Shown here piece by piece: positions 43,618 through 55,551 of a stretch of 64,000 nt of DNA (position 1 is its first letter; each line of letters opens with the position of its first letter). Origin of the DNA: Entomortierella parvispora. Lineage: Eukaryota; Mortierellomycota; Mortierellomycetes; Mortierellales; Mortierellaceae. The notes beneath the pieces were generated by a model. It was not told the origin of the DNA. It did no database searches and saw only the letters and a program-made list of their open reading frames with translations. The stretch lies in assembly GCA_963573315.1 (NCBI GenBank), contig OY752151.1:558001-622000 (forward strand), read 5' to 3'. Both the position numbers and the translations under genes were made by a program.

Positions 43618-44874
43618 TTAAAAGGCGACCAACCAGTCCTTTTCTACCTTGGCAATAGCCTGGCCCATCCAATTCTCATCCAATGGCTCGTACCATGTCG
43701 GGTGTGGACTCTTAGTCGTTTCTGACTTTACTTTTGCACTCTGGCCATAGTGTGTTTTGCTGTCATCCGTCGCCAAAAGTCCAAGTGCTCTTGCAAACCC
43801 ATCCAACCTGGCCTGCTCTTGTTGTCGCTGATCGTAATAACGCTGATATCCAGATTGTTGAATTTGTTGAAGTTGGGCATCCTTGACGGGCAAGGTCCCC
43901 ACTTGCTTCCTATTCCGAATTTCGGGTCCAAATTGAATACAGCGTTTCTCCAGATCTTCAACCCAGATCTCCTTGGCCGTCTCCCGTTGAGCATTTGTGC
44001 CTCTTGCTCCCTTATCCTGGACATCGGCCTTCTCTTGATCATAATCACTGTAGCGAGTTTGGTACCTATAGACGGCTCTATATGTTCGATCTGCAAGCAT
44101 GAGCGGATACCAGACCTTGTGGTTGATCCTCATCTGATCCCAGGGCAGGTCTGAAACCGGCCACCAAGCCGGCGCCATCTCATCGCTTGCCAAAAACTCG
44201 TCCTGAAGATCTGCTGTGCTTGAAGTTGTGTCCGTCGAGGGGGAAGAAGACGAGGTTGTGGATTTGGGTTGTTGAACGGTAAAGGAATGTGCCTTGTAAA
44301 CAATCATGACATCCCTGTATATGGCACTGTTGGCTTGTTCTCCTGAGGATGTAATTTCTGGTGGAATGACGACCCACTGAACAAATCCGACAGGGAACAG
44401 AGGCGCTTCCAGGAAGGCCTCCTCCAAAAGCTCCCGTGCTGCAGAGTCAGCGACAGAAAGATCGAGACCCCGCTCGACCTTGCCTCCGAATCCGTTCCAT
44501 TGACCAGTCAATGGGCCGCGGACCTTTTTTCCTATCAAGAGCTACGATTGACGCGGAAAAAAAAATTAGGAAGGATTAGTGAGATACATGAATATCGAGA
44601 AACAGGTGGACGATGGAAGGGCAAGAAGAAATAAAAAAGCTCACATTACCCGTTGGTTCTTTTGGTCATGGATAAAGATAAGCGTAAAAATCTTGCGAAG
44701 GTACAGGTGACTCAGGTCAAACTCTTCGTCTCTGTTGTCCATGGATGATTGATCCTGCCTTTGCTGCGGCGGGAGATGAGCATTTTGAGCATGCTGAGAA
44801 TCCTCATGGTGGATCGGCTGGACGGATGACAAAGTTGATTCTCCACTTTTGTCTCCTGAATGTTCTTGTGTCAT
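43618..44874 (-). CDS. Nudix hydrolase, MTH1/NUDT1-like with long C-terminal extension
   Basis: Two exons, 44874-44650 and 44541-43618, phase 0, 382 aa. After a Gln/Ser-rich head the Nudix fold begins at LRKIFTLIFIHDQKNQRLLI. It continues with GKKVRGPLTGQWNGFGGKVE, which matches the MTH1 start. The catalytic helix RELLEEAFLEA keeps the REUxEE core. The canonical GX5E glutamate is not in register (GGKVERGLDLSVADSAAREL has two extra residues), and the helix glycine is Phe. DEMAPAWWPVSDLPWDQM and VWYPLMLADRTYRAVYRY correspond to the substrate-pocket and closing segments of MTH1. MTH1 enzymes hydrolyse oxidised purine nucleotides such as 8-oxo-dGTP. The C-terminal about 140 residues are Gln/charged-rich and lack a counterpart in the 156-aa human enzyme. 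Substrate is inferred. Confidence 0.8.
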
Positions 44875-45323
44875 GATGAGCGGGAGATGATTCCTGTTGA
44901 CAAGGTTGAAGAATGGGAAGAGAAGCAAAAACTGCTCGCGTGCTGGACGCGTGGAGAAATAATCAAAGAAAGAAAGTCATGTCGACATTTAGTGGCGCAG
45001 GGCAAATCGATCGAATCATTCACGCCGACTTTCAAAGACAACCTTGGATCAACAGATTCTCAATATCGACCTTTCATCGCAGGCACCCATCCTCCCAGAC
45101 ACCTTGTCTCGTTTTAGTTTTGTCAGAGTAGGGGGTTGGTGATTTTTTTTTGGATCTGTTTTGGTCATGATCTATGAGTTGGATATGCATCGGTGTATAT
45201 GACATCGTGTTTTGGGTTGGGTGGGGATTGGCGGGAATAAGGGGAGAGATTTTGGAGAGAAGGAAGGAAGGACCGTCCTCTAAAAAAGAACCTTCTTGGT
45301 CCAGATTTTTGCTTCTATCTCTT
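44875..45323. other. Intergenic
   Basis: Promoter side of the Nudix gene and 3' flank of the small mitochondrial gene, both on the minus strand. I see no coding frame, repeat or RNA I can support. Confidence 0.4.
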
Positions 45324-46484
45324 TTAAACATCCTTGGCCTGCTGCTGGACCTTCTGAAGATCCATCTCCAAGCCCCAGACGTGCGACTTGAGCTCGAGGT
45401 GCTCAATGTTCAATCCATCGTATACCTTCTTGACATCAGCCTTGAAGTCGTTCAATTGTTCTACGGTGGCAGCCTTGGCCTTCAATGACTTCAGCTCAGC
45501 CTCGACAGACTCGATCTTCTTGGCATAGTCGCGGACCTATAGTGAGGCAATAGAAAAGGTCGCTGTAAGCGCTGTATCCACAAGCAAGGGGTCCTGACTC
45601 GTTGTCGAGTGTGTATGGCAATGCCAACTGAGCCATTGGCTTTGGTCATGAATTGAGAGATTCTACGCCTATGATATGTACCTTGTTGGTAGAGGTCTGC
45701 AAGTCCTCGACGCTGCTCAAGAGAAGGTTGGAGGCAGTTTGGTATTCCTCCAAGAGGTAGTAGTATCCTGCACCGCCAGCAGCAGTGGCTCCGATCAAAA
45801 ATCCGAGAATGCTATCAAAAGATAAAGATAATTTAACAAGAGCCATTGGTCAGTCAATAAAGGCTACGGCGCGGTTACGAGGTTCCGGTGGTTCCTGTGG
45901 AGTTATCCAAGACGCCCATTCCCATCCCCAACACCCAGCCTCTCGGATTATTGTCAGCCGCTCTTTTGCAAAGTGGTACCACAGGAGAGGAGAGCGGCGG
46001 AATGTGGTTCAGCAGGGATCAACACAACGGCAGTGCGACGAGTCCTCAGCCAATTCGACCACACCCTGGTTCTCCATGACCAGCGATGCACTCTTCCGGA
46101 CGCTGTATTCCTGCTTCACCAAAAGTCGCGTCCTATGACGGTCAATGGTCCCACAAGTCTTTGGTTCCTGAAAAAAAGCAGATCGGTGTCCTCTAGTTTG
46201 GTACATAGATCCTGTTGCATTCTAGTTCCCACCCCAAGTCTTCCATTCGAACGTGCTATCGTAATCTGAAGGCAAACACGACAAAAGAAGGATGGATCCG
46301 TTCCTGGTCCGATGGTAGTTGGATTGGATGTGGTCTCTTCGTTTTACCCTCCACGGAATCCGCCGACGGGACGCTTGTAAGTGACGACGGGAGCAGCGGC
46401 AGCCTGCTCAGAGCGGGCAACAACCGAGCTGGAGAAGTGGCGACGCGAGGCGAGGCGGAAGGATGAGGCGGCGGCAGCTTGCAT
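45324..46484 (-). CDS. Small mitochondrial membrane protein with coiled coil
   Basis: Three exons, 46484-46345, 45811-45682 and 45536-45324, joined GG|C and phase 0, 160 aa. The first exon encodes a classic mitochondrial presequence (MQAAAASSFRLASRRHFSSS; basic, Ser/Ala-rich, no acids). It ends TYKRPVGGFRG, which runs into GILGFLIGATAAGGAGYYYL, a single Gly-rich membrane segment. LEEYQTASNLLLSSVEDLQT and EAELKSLKAKAATVEQLN form a coiled coil. I recognise the GGFRGG-x-GF membrane-start pattern from conserved fungal mitochondrial proteins of unknown role but cannot give a name. The first intron is 533 bp, long for this window. A second possible first exon (45919-45879) and an unspliced ATG (45846) also exist. 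The presequence model is preferred. Confidence 0.75.
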
Positions 46485-46812
46485 TATGAGGGGATGGCGG
46501 ATTATATATAAAAGGAGAGGAGATGGATCGAAGGATGGATGCAACGGAGAATCAAGATCTAGTCATTTCGCTTGCATGGACACGCCCAGCGGTGCTTCCT
46601 TCCCCTGGACTCCCGCCCGGGACGAATGTGACTGTCATTTCCATAATTCGGGTGGCTTGTTTCTGACTGGGCAGAGGGACGGACGGACGCGACAGAAGGA
46701 ACCAAGCATGGTTGTCCGTCGGAGGACACATAGCCATTGGCAAACATCATATCATCATTTATTATTCTTTTGTTTTTGTTACGGTTAAAAAGAAGAGTCT
46801 ATCACCAAAGAA
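46485..46812. promoter_or_regulatory. Promoter side of the small mitochondrial gene
   Basis: Read on the minus strand, TTTTATATATAAT (46500-46512) lies about 20 bases upstream of the ATG at 46484. That is close for a TATA box unless transcription starts inside the leader or the true start codon is different. The rest separates the gene from the stop of the kelch gene; no gene is visible. Confidence 0.4.
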
Positions 46813-47358
46813 TCAATGCCGGCGAGGTGGGGCTACATAGTCAGTGGGTGTCCCGGCCACATACAGGTGTGGACCACGGGATGGGGATGGTGACCGGTAT
46901 CCTTCACTGCGGCTCGGAGCCATCTGAGCATTTTTGTGTGCATTATACCCCTGAGCCAATGTTTCAGAGGGCAAATAGGTTCGTTTCTGCTGTTGTTGCT
47001 GCAACAGCAATTGTTGTTGTTGGAATATTTGTAGCTGAAGCTCTTGTTCTTGTTGCTGCAGTTGTTGCTTGCGAAGCAATGTTTGCAGTTGCTGTTGATG
47101 TTCCTGATACAGTTGCTGGAGAAGCTCCTGTTGCTTCGCATCCAAGCCATCATAAGTCTTATTCGCCAAAGCAGGGGTTGTGGGAGCAGTGGCAGCGTAG
47201 TAGGACAAAATATCTGGATAAAACACCTGAGGACTCTTTGAATCCCTAAGCGCACTCATGTTGGGCGATGCACCGTACATCTCATCCGTGTCCTTCAACA
47301 ATGCAGAAGGCGATCGAGGACGAACCTCGCTTTTCTGCTGATGCTGCTGCTCTTGCTC

Positions 47359-47419
<61 letters not shown>

Positions 47420-50156
47420 CGTTGTTGCTGTTGCTGGTACGCTGACGTCAAAGATTGGTTCAGACGCTGAAAGTCATCAGAAGAGGACGAAGCAGTCGTG
47501 TCCGCGACTGCATAGGGTCTTTGGGGTTGCGCGTTTTGTTGGTGGGGGTTCCCTGTGGCCACTCCGGGTACTGAAATAGCAGCAGAAGTGTTGGCAGATC
47601 CTGGCTTGGAGAGTCCTGGCTTGTACGGTGTTGGCTGGTAATTTCCCAATTGCTTAAACTGCACCGGTTGATGCGCAATCTCGCTACTGATACTACGGTT
47701 TCCTGCACTGCTCGCGTACAGTTGTCGAGGCAATTCGTGGTGGACTTGTTGATTTGGCGGATAGGTGGTGCCTACAGGAGAGATTGGGGGTGAAACACCT
47801 TGGGAGGGACCAGTACCAAGGCTCATAGAGGCCCCCGTGGGTCCAGGGATGGGGATGGGGGCCGTCATGTTGGGATGAGTGTAAATGGGGCCACTATAAC
47901 CAGCAGATGAGCCAGCACCGACATTGTTGTTACCGTTGGCGGAAATGGCAGAAGCCAAACCAGCAGCGGCAGCAGTGAGGGTCGATTGGAAAGGTGGAGT
48001 TTCGGGAATGGTGGGTGGTAACGGATTTGAGCTGCCCTGCTTTTGGAGAGGGTGATGGACCACAAAGGCGTTAGAGTTGTTTTGAACGGCAGCACCTCTC
48101 TCGTCGTTTGACAAAAGACCCGTGCCAGAATGGGGTCGGCTTCCACTCACGTTGCTCCAGGTGGAGCTTGGCGGAACCAACGACAATTGCTCCCCATCCT
48201 CAGAATACGCTTCGGTGTATCCGGTGTACGGCCTCGATTCCGACAAGAGACCAGCCATTGTGATAGCGTCTGCCTTTGGTGTCGTTGCAGTATTGATAAC
48301 CCACTGGTGCTGCTGGCCAGAATCTGACGCAGATTGATCGAATGGGCGCTCTTGCTGTTCCTGTTGCTGTTGTTGTTGCAGCTGCTGTTGGTATTGAAGC
48401 TGATGTTGCTGTCGTCGTTGCCGAGATGCGACCAAGTAATCATTAGACGGAGAGCTCTTTTTGTTTTGGTAAAAAGTCTTTGCTTCGTTGGGTTGTGCTG
48501 AAGAGGGCGAATAGTCCCCGTCAGAAGGTCCACCTTTTGAATGTCGGTACAAGCTATCACCATCCGCAGCGAGGGATGCAGCTACCCTGGCGTCATCGTT
48601 AAACGCCTTCTGAGCTCTGTTCTTTTTCTTTTTGTAAAAAATGAATCCGACCACTCCAGCAATAAGAACCACCACAGCTGCTCCAGCAGCACCTCCAATG
48701 ACAGCCCCGGATGGCTTGCTACTGCTGCCTCCGTTATCGGTGCCAGTTCCATTTCCACCATTACTTGTGGTAGGCGGAGGAGGCGCAGTGGGAGGGGTGT
48801 TGCTGTAGGCGTTTGACCACTTGTCATACTGGACATCATAAACAACGGGAGTAGAGTCCAGCATTGTCGAACGGTCATCCCCACTAGATCCGCCCCAAGC
48901 GATAAATTGGTTTTGACTGTATGTGCAAGCCATTCTAGTCCGAAAGTTGGCCGCGGGGGTTCCTTGCGTCCACACTGCGGTTACGACATCAAAAATGTAA
49001 ATGGTGTTGTAGAACGTGGTGCCACCATTGGAGCCACCAAACAGAATCATCTTTGTTCCATCATCACCTATGAAAGTAAAGGGCGGTCAGTGCTGTTGAT
49101 GGCATTAAATTAAGTGCGGAAGGGGAGTGGGGGGTGGGGACGACGGAACCTGGGAGCGTGTTGCGTTTCAACTTACTAGCGGCAACGCACTGGTCCATGC
49201 GACCCGCTGGTACATCGCCTGTGGTTGCCTAATAGATTTGAGAGAAGGGCACAGACATCAACAATTGGAATGAGAGCGGCTCTATTTCCTCCGAGAGCAC
49301 ATTCTTGTTCTCAGGTATTTCTTTGACGTATGTTCGTCTTTGCCAGCAAGACAGAGAGGGAAAGGGAGTAAGCGAACAGACCAATCAAACGTACCAAGGA
49401 AGACCAAAGTGCTGTTGCCGGGTTATATTCTTGAACAGTTGCAAGAGAGATACCCACTGCCACATTCGGTGGGGCCAAAGAACCTCCAAAAACCAAGATT
49501 GTATTCCTGGCAGTGGACCACACTGCACTCTCACTCGACAAACTTGACGCGTTGGCCACTGTCTCAAACTGCAACAGTGTCCTTGTCGAGGGATCCATAA
49601 CCATCAATCGATTGTACGACGTATTCCAGAAGCCTCCAACCACATATACCAACCCCGTGCCTGGATCCGTCACCACTGATTGCCCCTGCAGATGCGGATA
49701 GGTATCTGTGGCGGTTAGGGGGGCTTTGGGCGTCACGGTTACCGAGGACCATTTTTTTTGTTGAATATCGTAAGCGTTCCAGAACGCGGCCGTGATGTTG
49801 TTCGACGACCCGGCCAGGAGCAAGTAACCCTGAGTGCTATTGCCCAACCCGGCCGAGAACTTTGGGGCAATGGCTGCCATGCCATGTCGAGAGGTGACGA
49901 TTCCATTTGGAAGCGTCAAGTCCCAGGCAGGAGCACTGGAAGGCCAGTTAAGAGAGAGGTCCAAAGACATTAGCTGGCCCGTATAATTGGTTTGATTATA
50001 ACCGCCCTGGATGTAGAGCTTGTCATTGATTTGGGCAAAGGCGGGGAGTCGTCGAGGGCTGGGAACATCTGAAAAGACGGCAAGGGGTGCAGCGAGAAGG
50101 AGGATGATGGAGAAGAGAAGAGGGAGCGCAGAACGGTTGGCTACGTTCCTGGCCAT
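46813..50156 (-). CDS. Kelch-repeat single-pass membrane protein with poly-Gln cytosolic tail
   Basis: Three exons, 50156-49395, 49228-49177 and 49067-46813, 1022 aa. A signal peptide (SALPLLFSIILLLAAPLAVF) leads into about 360 residues of kelch beta-propeller blades: LPAFAQINDKLYIQGGYNQT, VVTDPGTGLVYVVGGFWNTS, ARNTILVFGGSLAPPNVAVG and GTKMILFGGSNGGTTFYNTI. Multiple N-glycosylation sequons lie in this outside part. A Pro/Thr/Gly linker precedes one transmembrane helix (about 392-417, VVVLIAGVVGFIFY) and a KKKK stop-transfer. The tail of about 600 residues is low-complexity, with several poly-Gln tracts. The 52-bp middle exon restores the blade ATTGDVPAGRMDQCVAAS. A cell-surface sensor or adhesion role is inferred from topology; the ligand is unknown. 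The start at 50156 follows AATC; an upstream ATG at 50174 would add six residues. Confidence 0.85.
47341..47435. repeat. CAA/CAG trinucleotide array encoding poly-Gln
   Basis: On the plus strand the sequence is an array of GTTGCT hexamers with few interruptions, read on the minus strand as alternating CAG and CAA codons for more than 20 Gln. It sits in the tail of the kelch gene. Alternation of CAG and CAA makes the array less slippery than pure CAG. Related but shorter Gln runs occur at 46990-47110 and 48350-48420. Confidence 0.9.
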
Positions 50157-51672
50157 GATTATTCCTTTAGACATCCTTCAAAGAAAAAAAAAATAAAGAA
50201 GGGGGAAGAGGAGTGAGACTCGACCACAGATGTAGCCACTGCCAGATTCGAGAGATGGAAGTAATGGGAATGACGAGAATGGAGTGCGAATGAGGATGAA
50301 GAAGAGGAGGATGCAACAACTGGGGGGCAGGATCGGGGGCACTGAGGGCAAAGACAGTGGAAGGGCAACGTGCAGTGGTTTTGTGGAATCGTGTGCAACA
50401 AAACGACAAAAGAGAGAGTGAGAGCGCGCGAGAGCTGTCTTTTGTTCCTGTGTTTTCTGAGTTCTGCCGGTCGACAGTCAACAAGAACAGGTCGCCGGTT
50501 GTGCGACCTGGCCATATGCAAACAAGGCCACAACATCAACAAGGGCACTGTCAAAGCATCGACTCCAACACACTCACACGCACCGACTCCAGCACCCCCC
50601 ACTATGTGCACATCCACAACCTAGCTACGAATGTCAAGAATCATTCATCCCTAGTTCCTGGCCTCTTCTCGTAGCGAATATCAGCTGCAAGGAGGGCGAT
50701 TTTCAGTTCAGCCTCAGAAACCACATTGAACATATCTTAGCGATGTTGTGAATGCATCACCCAATTGAGCGATTTCTTGTTTGGGCAAGCCTCAAAAAAA
50801 CACAGCTCTCACGACAAGAGTTGCTTTGCCCCATGTCCGCGTCTTGATAAACTCTTCAGCAGGTAGCAGAAAGAAAAACAAAAAACAAATCGTGCAGCTA
50901 TTTTTAAACCATCGCGCTTTTGTCGACTTGGGAGGGCTTTGTTGGCAAACAGAGAAGCCAGCAAAGGATGTCTGACGCGTTTGGTCTCAATCTCGCTCGC
51001 GTGCAAAAAAATGAGTGTTTGATAAACAAATGGCGTGCACTTCAAACCCACCCCTTTCCTTCACAGAATTGCTTAGCCTTTCCGTGCCCGTTCTTCGTTT
51101 ACTGGTTCCTGATACGAGCAAATCGCGCCAGTCCGCCTTTTCTAGCATGTTGTGCAGCAATGTCCCTTGGATGCAAAGCAAGGAATGGACCAAACGGCGA
51201 GACGCGCGCTTCACAAAATCCCTTACTTTTGGATTTCACTGACTGAGTCCTTGGAACTGCCAAAAGAGTGTGCAGTTCAGCATTGTCGTTGCAAAAGGAC
51301 AAAAGGAGTGAGGGCCATCAAAGCCAACGCTTTCTATCGACTTCCTAAGTGGCGACTATCGACATTTGAAGCAGGTCGTCTTATGAGGGGACTTCTTCAC
51401 ATGCAGTTCACGAGACAGACACACAGGAGACGTGATGAGGCCCCTTAACTCACTGTCTTTTTGGCTGATCATTCATCACAGAACCCAAGGCATCATCTCT
51501 GTTTGGTTCCATCGGACAACGCTGCATCGCCACAACGCCACAGGGACGCTCACCTCACCCATTCGCTCTTTTACAATCACCAGGACACTTGGGCCGAGGA
51601 AAAGACGCGTCCATTCCCTGTCGACCATCGACTCATTTTGATTCCGACACCCCTTCGCGCCATTCATTCATC
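50157..51672. promoter_or_regulatory. Divergent region between kelch gene and long coiled-coil gene
   Basis: About 1.5 kb lies between two outward-pointing start codons, so it holds both promoters. The kelch side (50170-50400) is CT-rich on the minus strand. Several open frames of 60-150 codons exist on both strands, but they are mutually overlapping and low-complexity. No conserved product, RNA or repeat is evident. Confidence 0.45.
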
Positions 51673-54600
51673 ATGCTCCGGACTGCAGCCCTTGCTCCTG
51701 CCCCTGCACCTCCTGCAGACAAGACTTCTTCCGCCAACGACGCCCCGACTACTACACCATCCGGTTCCTTGTCAAGATCATTTTCGGGGCGAGCTCCATC
51801 TTCATCTTCACACCAGTACCAGTCGCTCTCAGGGATTCACACGTCGTCTGGTAATTGAAAAGTGTCCTCCTTAGCAGGCTATCAATCAATTCATGCATGG
51901 CAAAACCATTGGTGATCAGAATTGATTCTCTTGACAGTCCTCGTCCGTCTTCTCTAACCTCCACACCAACTATTCTCCTCCTTGCCCACAGGATCATCAC
52001 CGACGCCGTCTTCCCCAACACGCGTACGGAGCACTGGACTACCAAAGAAACAACACGCTCCTCCGCTGCCTGCACACTTTGATACCAACCCTAGACAACC
52101 CGCACAGGCAGAGTCGAGCCCATCGGTTAGCTTTGAGACTAGACACGAGACAGGCGAACGCAAGACTTTTTCGCCTGGATACTTCTCATCGCCTTTATCG
52201 TCTCTTGGAAAACATTCAGGGAACGCGTTTCGAGCAGTGTACCCATACCCGAACGACAAGGATACTGTGGTTTGGACCTCAACACATCCGAATTCATCCG
52301 TGACCACTACCATGACGATGCTCGACACACGAGCTGGAACCGACCCTCGTTCCATCATGTCCCAGACTCGCCGTATCTCCGACAACAAGGACTGGCAGCG
52401 TCAGCTGGATATTCAAAGAGACGTCGCCCATTCGCCTGTAAAATCGCCTACGAAACGGAAATCGGCTAAATTCCCACCTTCCTCTGCATTAGCTGCGATG
52501 ATCGCATCTGCGTCCGCCACATCCTCATCATCTACTGCAGCAACTGTACCAGGTCCAGAAGAGTCAACGGAAAACGACGAATCAAAATCACAACACCACT
52601 CTAAAGCCGTTCGATCTAGTATATCGTCACAAGGATCCAATGTCCAAGACCGCCGCTCCGCATCTTTGAACTCGATTCAAGATGGTTCTAAGGACGCTGC
52701 CCAAAGGCAATTGCCAACACAGCGTGCGGGATCTTATAAACTGAGGGACGGAAAGAATGATTCCTACAAAGACAAATCGTCCATCACGCGCCAACCTCCT
52801 CCTCGAGTCTTGTCTGGTCCCATCTTTATTCCCAACCCTCGTGGAATAGCTCCAACCCCTTCACCGGATGCGTCTTTGGAATTGATCCGACAACCATCAG
52901 AAGGCGAGCTCTTGTCCCTGGCAAGCACGGGGACGAGTTCGCGTCTGATCCCAAAGGATCTATTGTCGAGACAGGTTCAAGAGCGGATGCGGATCTATGA
53001 GCAGCAATTGGACCAAAGGATACAAGCTGTTCAGGCCAACAACCGTCGATTGCTTGAACTCAAGTCCATGATTCAGGAACACAACCTGGTTTTATCTCAT
53101 CAGGAAGGGACGGATGACGACGATTTGAGTCTAGACGAGGAAGAGGAGGAACTGGAGAGGTTGGACCGTTTGGAACGTGAAAAAGAACGTCTGGAACTGG
53201 AAGAAGCCCGGGTCATGTTGGACCAGAGCAACCTTCTACAACAACAACTCCGAGAAGATTTGGAACGTGAACGAGCGGCGACAGCAGAACACGAGTCCAA
53301 AGTACAGGAACTCTCTGTCCGGGCTCAAACACTCTTGAGCAAATCGGAAAAATATGCTCAGGACCTAGAAACATCTAGACAACAGGCACAAGAGGCTGCC
53401 CAAGAACGTTTGCGACTCGAACAAGAGGCCAAGGAGGCTCAAAAGAAGCAACGAGAGCTGCAATCTATCTTGGATAGCACGTTAACCCGACGAGAACACG
53501 AGCAGGACCAAGGCTCAAAACTGTTGGTCTCTGAGAATTCAGCTCTCCGACGTGAACTCCAAGAACTGAAGGATCAAGCGGCGAAACAGGAGGAGCAAAA
53601 CAGGACGGCGATCACTCAGCATGTACATATAAACCAAAAATTGGAGCGAGATCTTCAGAGAGAGACGGGTCTAAATGCAGAGGATCAGGAAGCACGGTCT
53701 AGAGTCCGGGCGAGGGTGGACGAGTTGGTTAGGACGCTCGAGAACAAAGAGGATCAGATTTCGCAGCTGCGGAGCACCCTTGAAAAGCGGGACGATCTCT
53801 TGGACCGTCGACAACGGCAGTTGGATGCTTCTCAAGAACAGGTTCATTCTTTACGCGTCCAGCTTGAAGTCCAAGAGGCGGACGGAGACCAGGATCTGCA
53901 GCAGATGAAAGACCAACACAAGAAGGAGTTGAAGCACCGACAAACAGAACTCAAAGAGATTATCCAAGAATTGACACTGGAGAAGGAATCCAATCGGAAG
54001 CATCAGAACCGGATCCAGATCCTGCTCGAATCCCAACAAGAATCCAGCCAATCAAGCGAGGCAAAGATCCGACAGCTGCAAGATGAATTGGATCTACAGA
54101 GGGTGCAGCTCACAAAATCTGCCACTTCCTCTGTGGCCTCGGTACAGGCACAGGCAGCTACAATTCATGAGTTGGAGTTGCAATTGGAAGATCAGCAACA
54201 TTTGTTGGCGGAGAAGGATGATCGGATCCACCAGGTGGAGCAAGAGCGAGACTTGGCGCAGCAACAGGCACAGAGTGCGGTCGAGGATATGGATCTTGAC
54301 ATCAAGGATCTGCAAGCCGAGTTTTCAAAAATGTCCAACGATCTGACACGGGCGCGCCAGGCTTTGGACGAGGAAAGGAACAAGGTTGCAGAGTTGGAAA
54401 ATCTTTTGAATCACAAGGAAGACGATTTGATCCGTCTACAACAACATCAGCAATGGTCTCAACAGAACGATGGGCACCAGGTGGAGTTTGAGACCAACAC
54501 TTTGCAAGATTTGTTGGTGGAAGTGGAGGAGATTGCCCATGCGGCTGCGCAAATGATGCATGGACATGAGGAGGGAGACGAACATGACCACGGCCACGAG

Positions 54601-55506
54601 GAAGGGCATCGTCTGATGCCTCAGCCTCTGACCACCGCTGATGTAGACGCAATCCGGGAACTGCCTCTGAACGAAGTCGTATCGAGATTGCAGGACAAGG
54701 TCCGAGGCCTGAAACAGGAGCATTTGGAACTTCTCGAGTCTCGATCGTACCAGGACGAATACCTGGAGCAACAACGCCGTCAGTTAGAGCAGTGTGATGG
54801 CGATATCGAGACCATGCAAGACCAAATGCAAAGAATGGAGCAAGATCGACAGGCGATGGAGGATCAACAGCGGTTGCTGCAGCAGGATCTTGATCTGGCC
54901 TTGGAGCGGCAGCAACAGCTTACGCAGCAAGTGCAGCAAAAAGATAAACGAATTGCGGAGCTCTCTTCCACTGCCAGGTCTAACCGTCGGGATGATCTAG
55001 CCCAGTCTACTTCCACCCGTCGTCAGCAGCAAGAGCATCAACAACAGCTGGATAACTTGATGGTGCAATTGGAAGAGTTGGAACAGGAGCGAAACAGTTT
55101 GTTGGACAAGATCCAATTGAACGAAAACATGATCCAGGACCAGACCGAGGCCGCCAAGGCCATCCGAGCCCAGTATGCCACAAAGGTCGAGGCCATGAAA
55201 GCTCAGATCATCAAACATCGCAAGACCGTCGTCCATCAAGAGGGTCAACTGTTCCTGTACCTATCTGTGATTGAAAAACTAAAGCTCCAGCTTCGAGAAG
55301 GAGAGAAGGCGGCCAAGGCGAATCAACAGGTGATGGCGGCGACGGCCATCAGGGATGGTGAACAGGAACGCAACACCAACGCTCAACAAACTAATAATAA
55401 TACCGGCGTTTCTGTTCAAAACAATACCAACAACAACGGGACTTCTGCCGCAACGACAACATCTGCTCCAGCCCCGGTACCGTTGTCAAGAACCACTGCA
55501 GTATAA
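51673..55506 (+). CDS. Long coiled-coil protein of unknown function
   Basis: Two exons, 51673-51850 and 51992-55506, joined G|GA, 1230 aa. The first about 330 residues are Ser/Pro/Thr-rich (RTAALAPAPAPPADKTSSAN, SPGYFSSPLSSLGKHSGNAF) and probably disordered. From about residue 355 to 1160 the protein is almost continuous heptad coiled coil: EERLDRLEREKERLELEEAR-type segments, NSALRRELQELKDQ, LTRARQALDEERNKVAELEN, VMVQLEELEQERNSLL-like. It has a short acidic His insert (HGHEEGDEHDHGHEEGHR). The last structured block is HRKTVVHQEGQLFLYLSVIE, then a Thr/Asn tail. No motor head, GRIP, CAP-Gly or PACT motif is seen. Such proteins act as cytoskeletal, septal or Golgi tethers; which applies here is open. 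The unspliced upstream frame would lack the phase-correct N-terminus. Confidence 0.8.
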
Positions 55507-55551
55507 TCAATAAAAATTATTTATGGTGGGAAACTGGCTTGTTTTCTACCT

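Noticed and set aside
45813-45846. ATG at 45846 as an unspliced start of the small mitochondrial protein
   Set aside because: The first ten codons are AT-rich intron-like sequence ending in GATAG. The spliced model gives a presequence and a continuous Gly-rich membrane segment.
47341-47435. Plus-strand Ala/Val frame through the poly-Gln array
   Set aside because: It is the complement of CAA/CAG codons in the kelch gene and has no other support.
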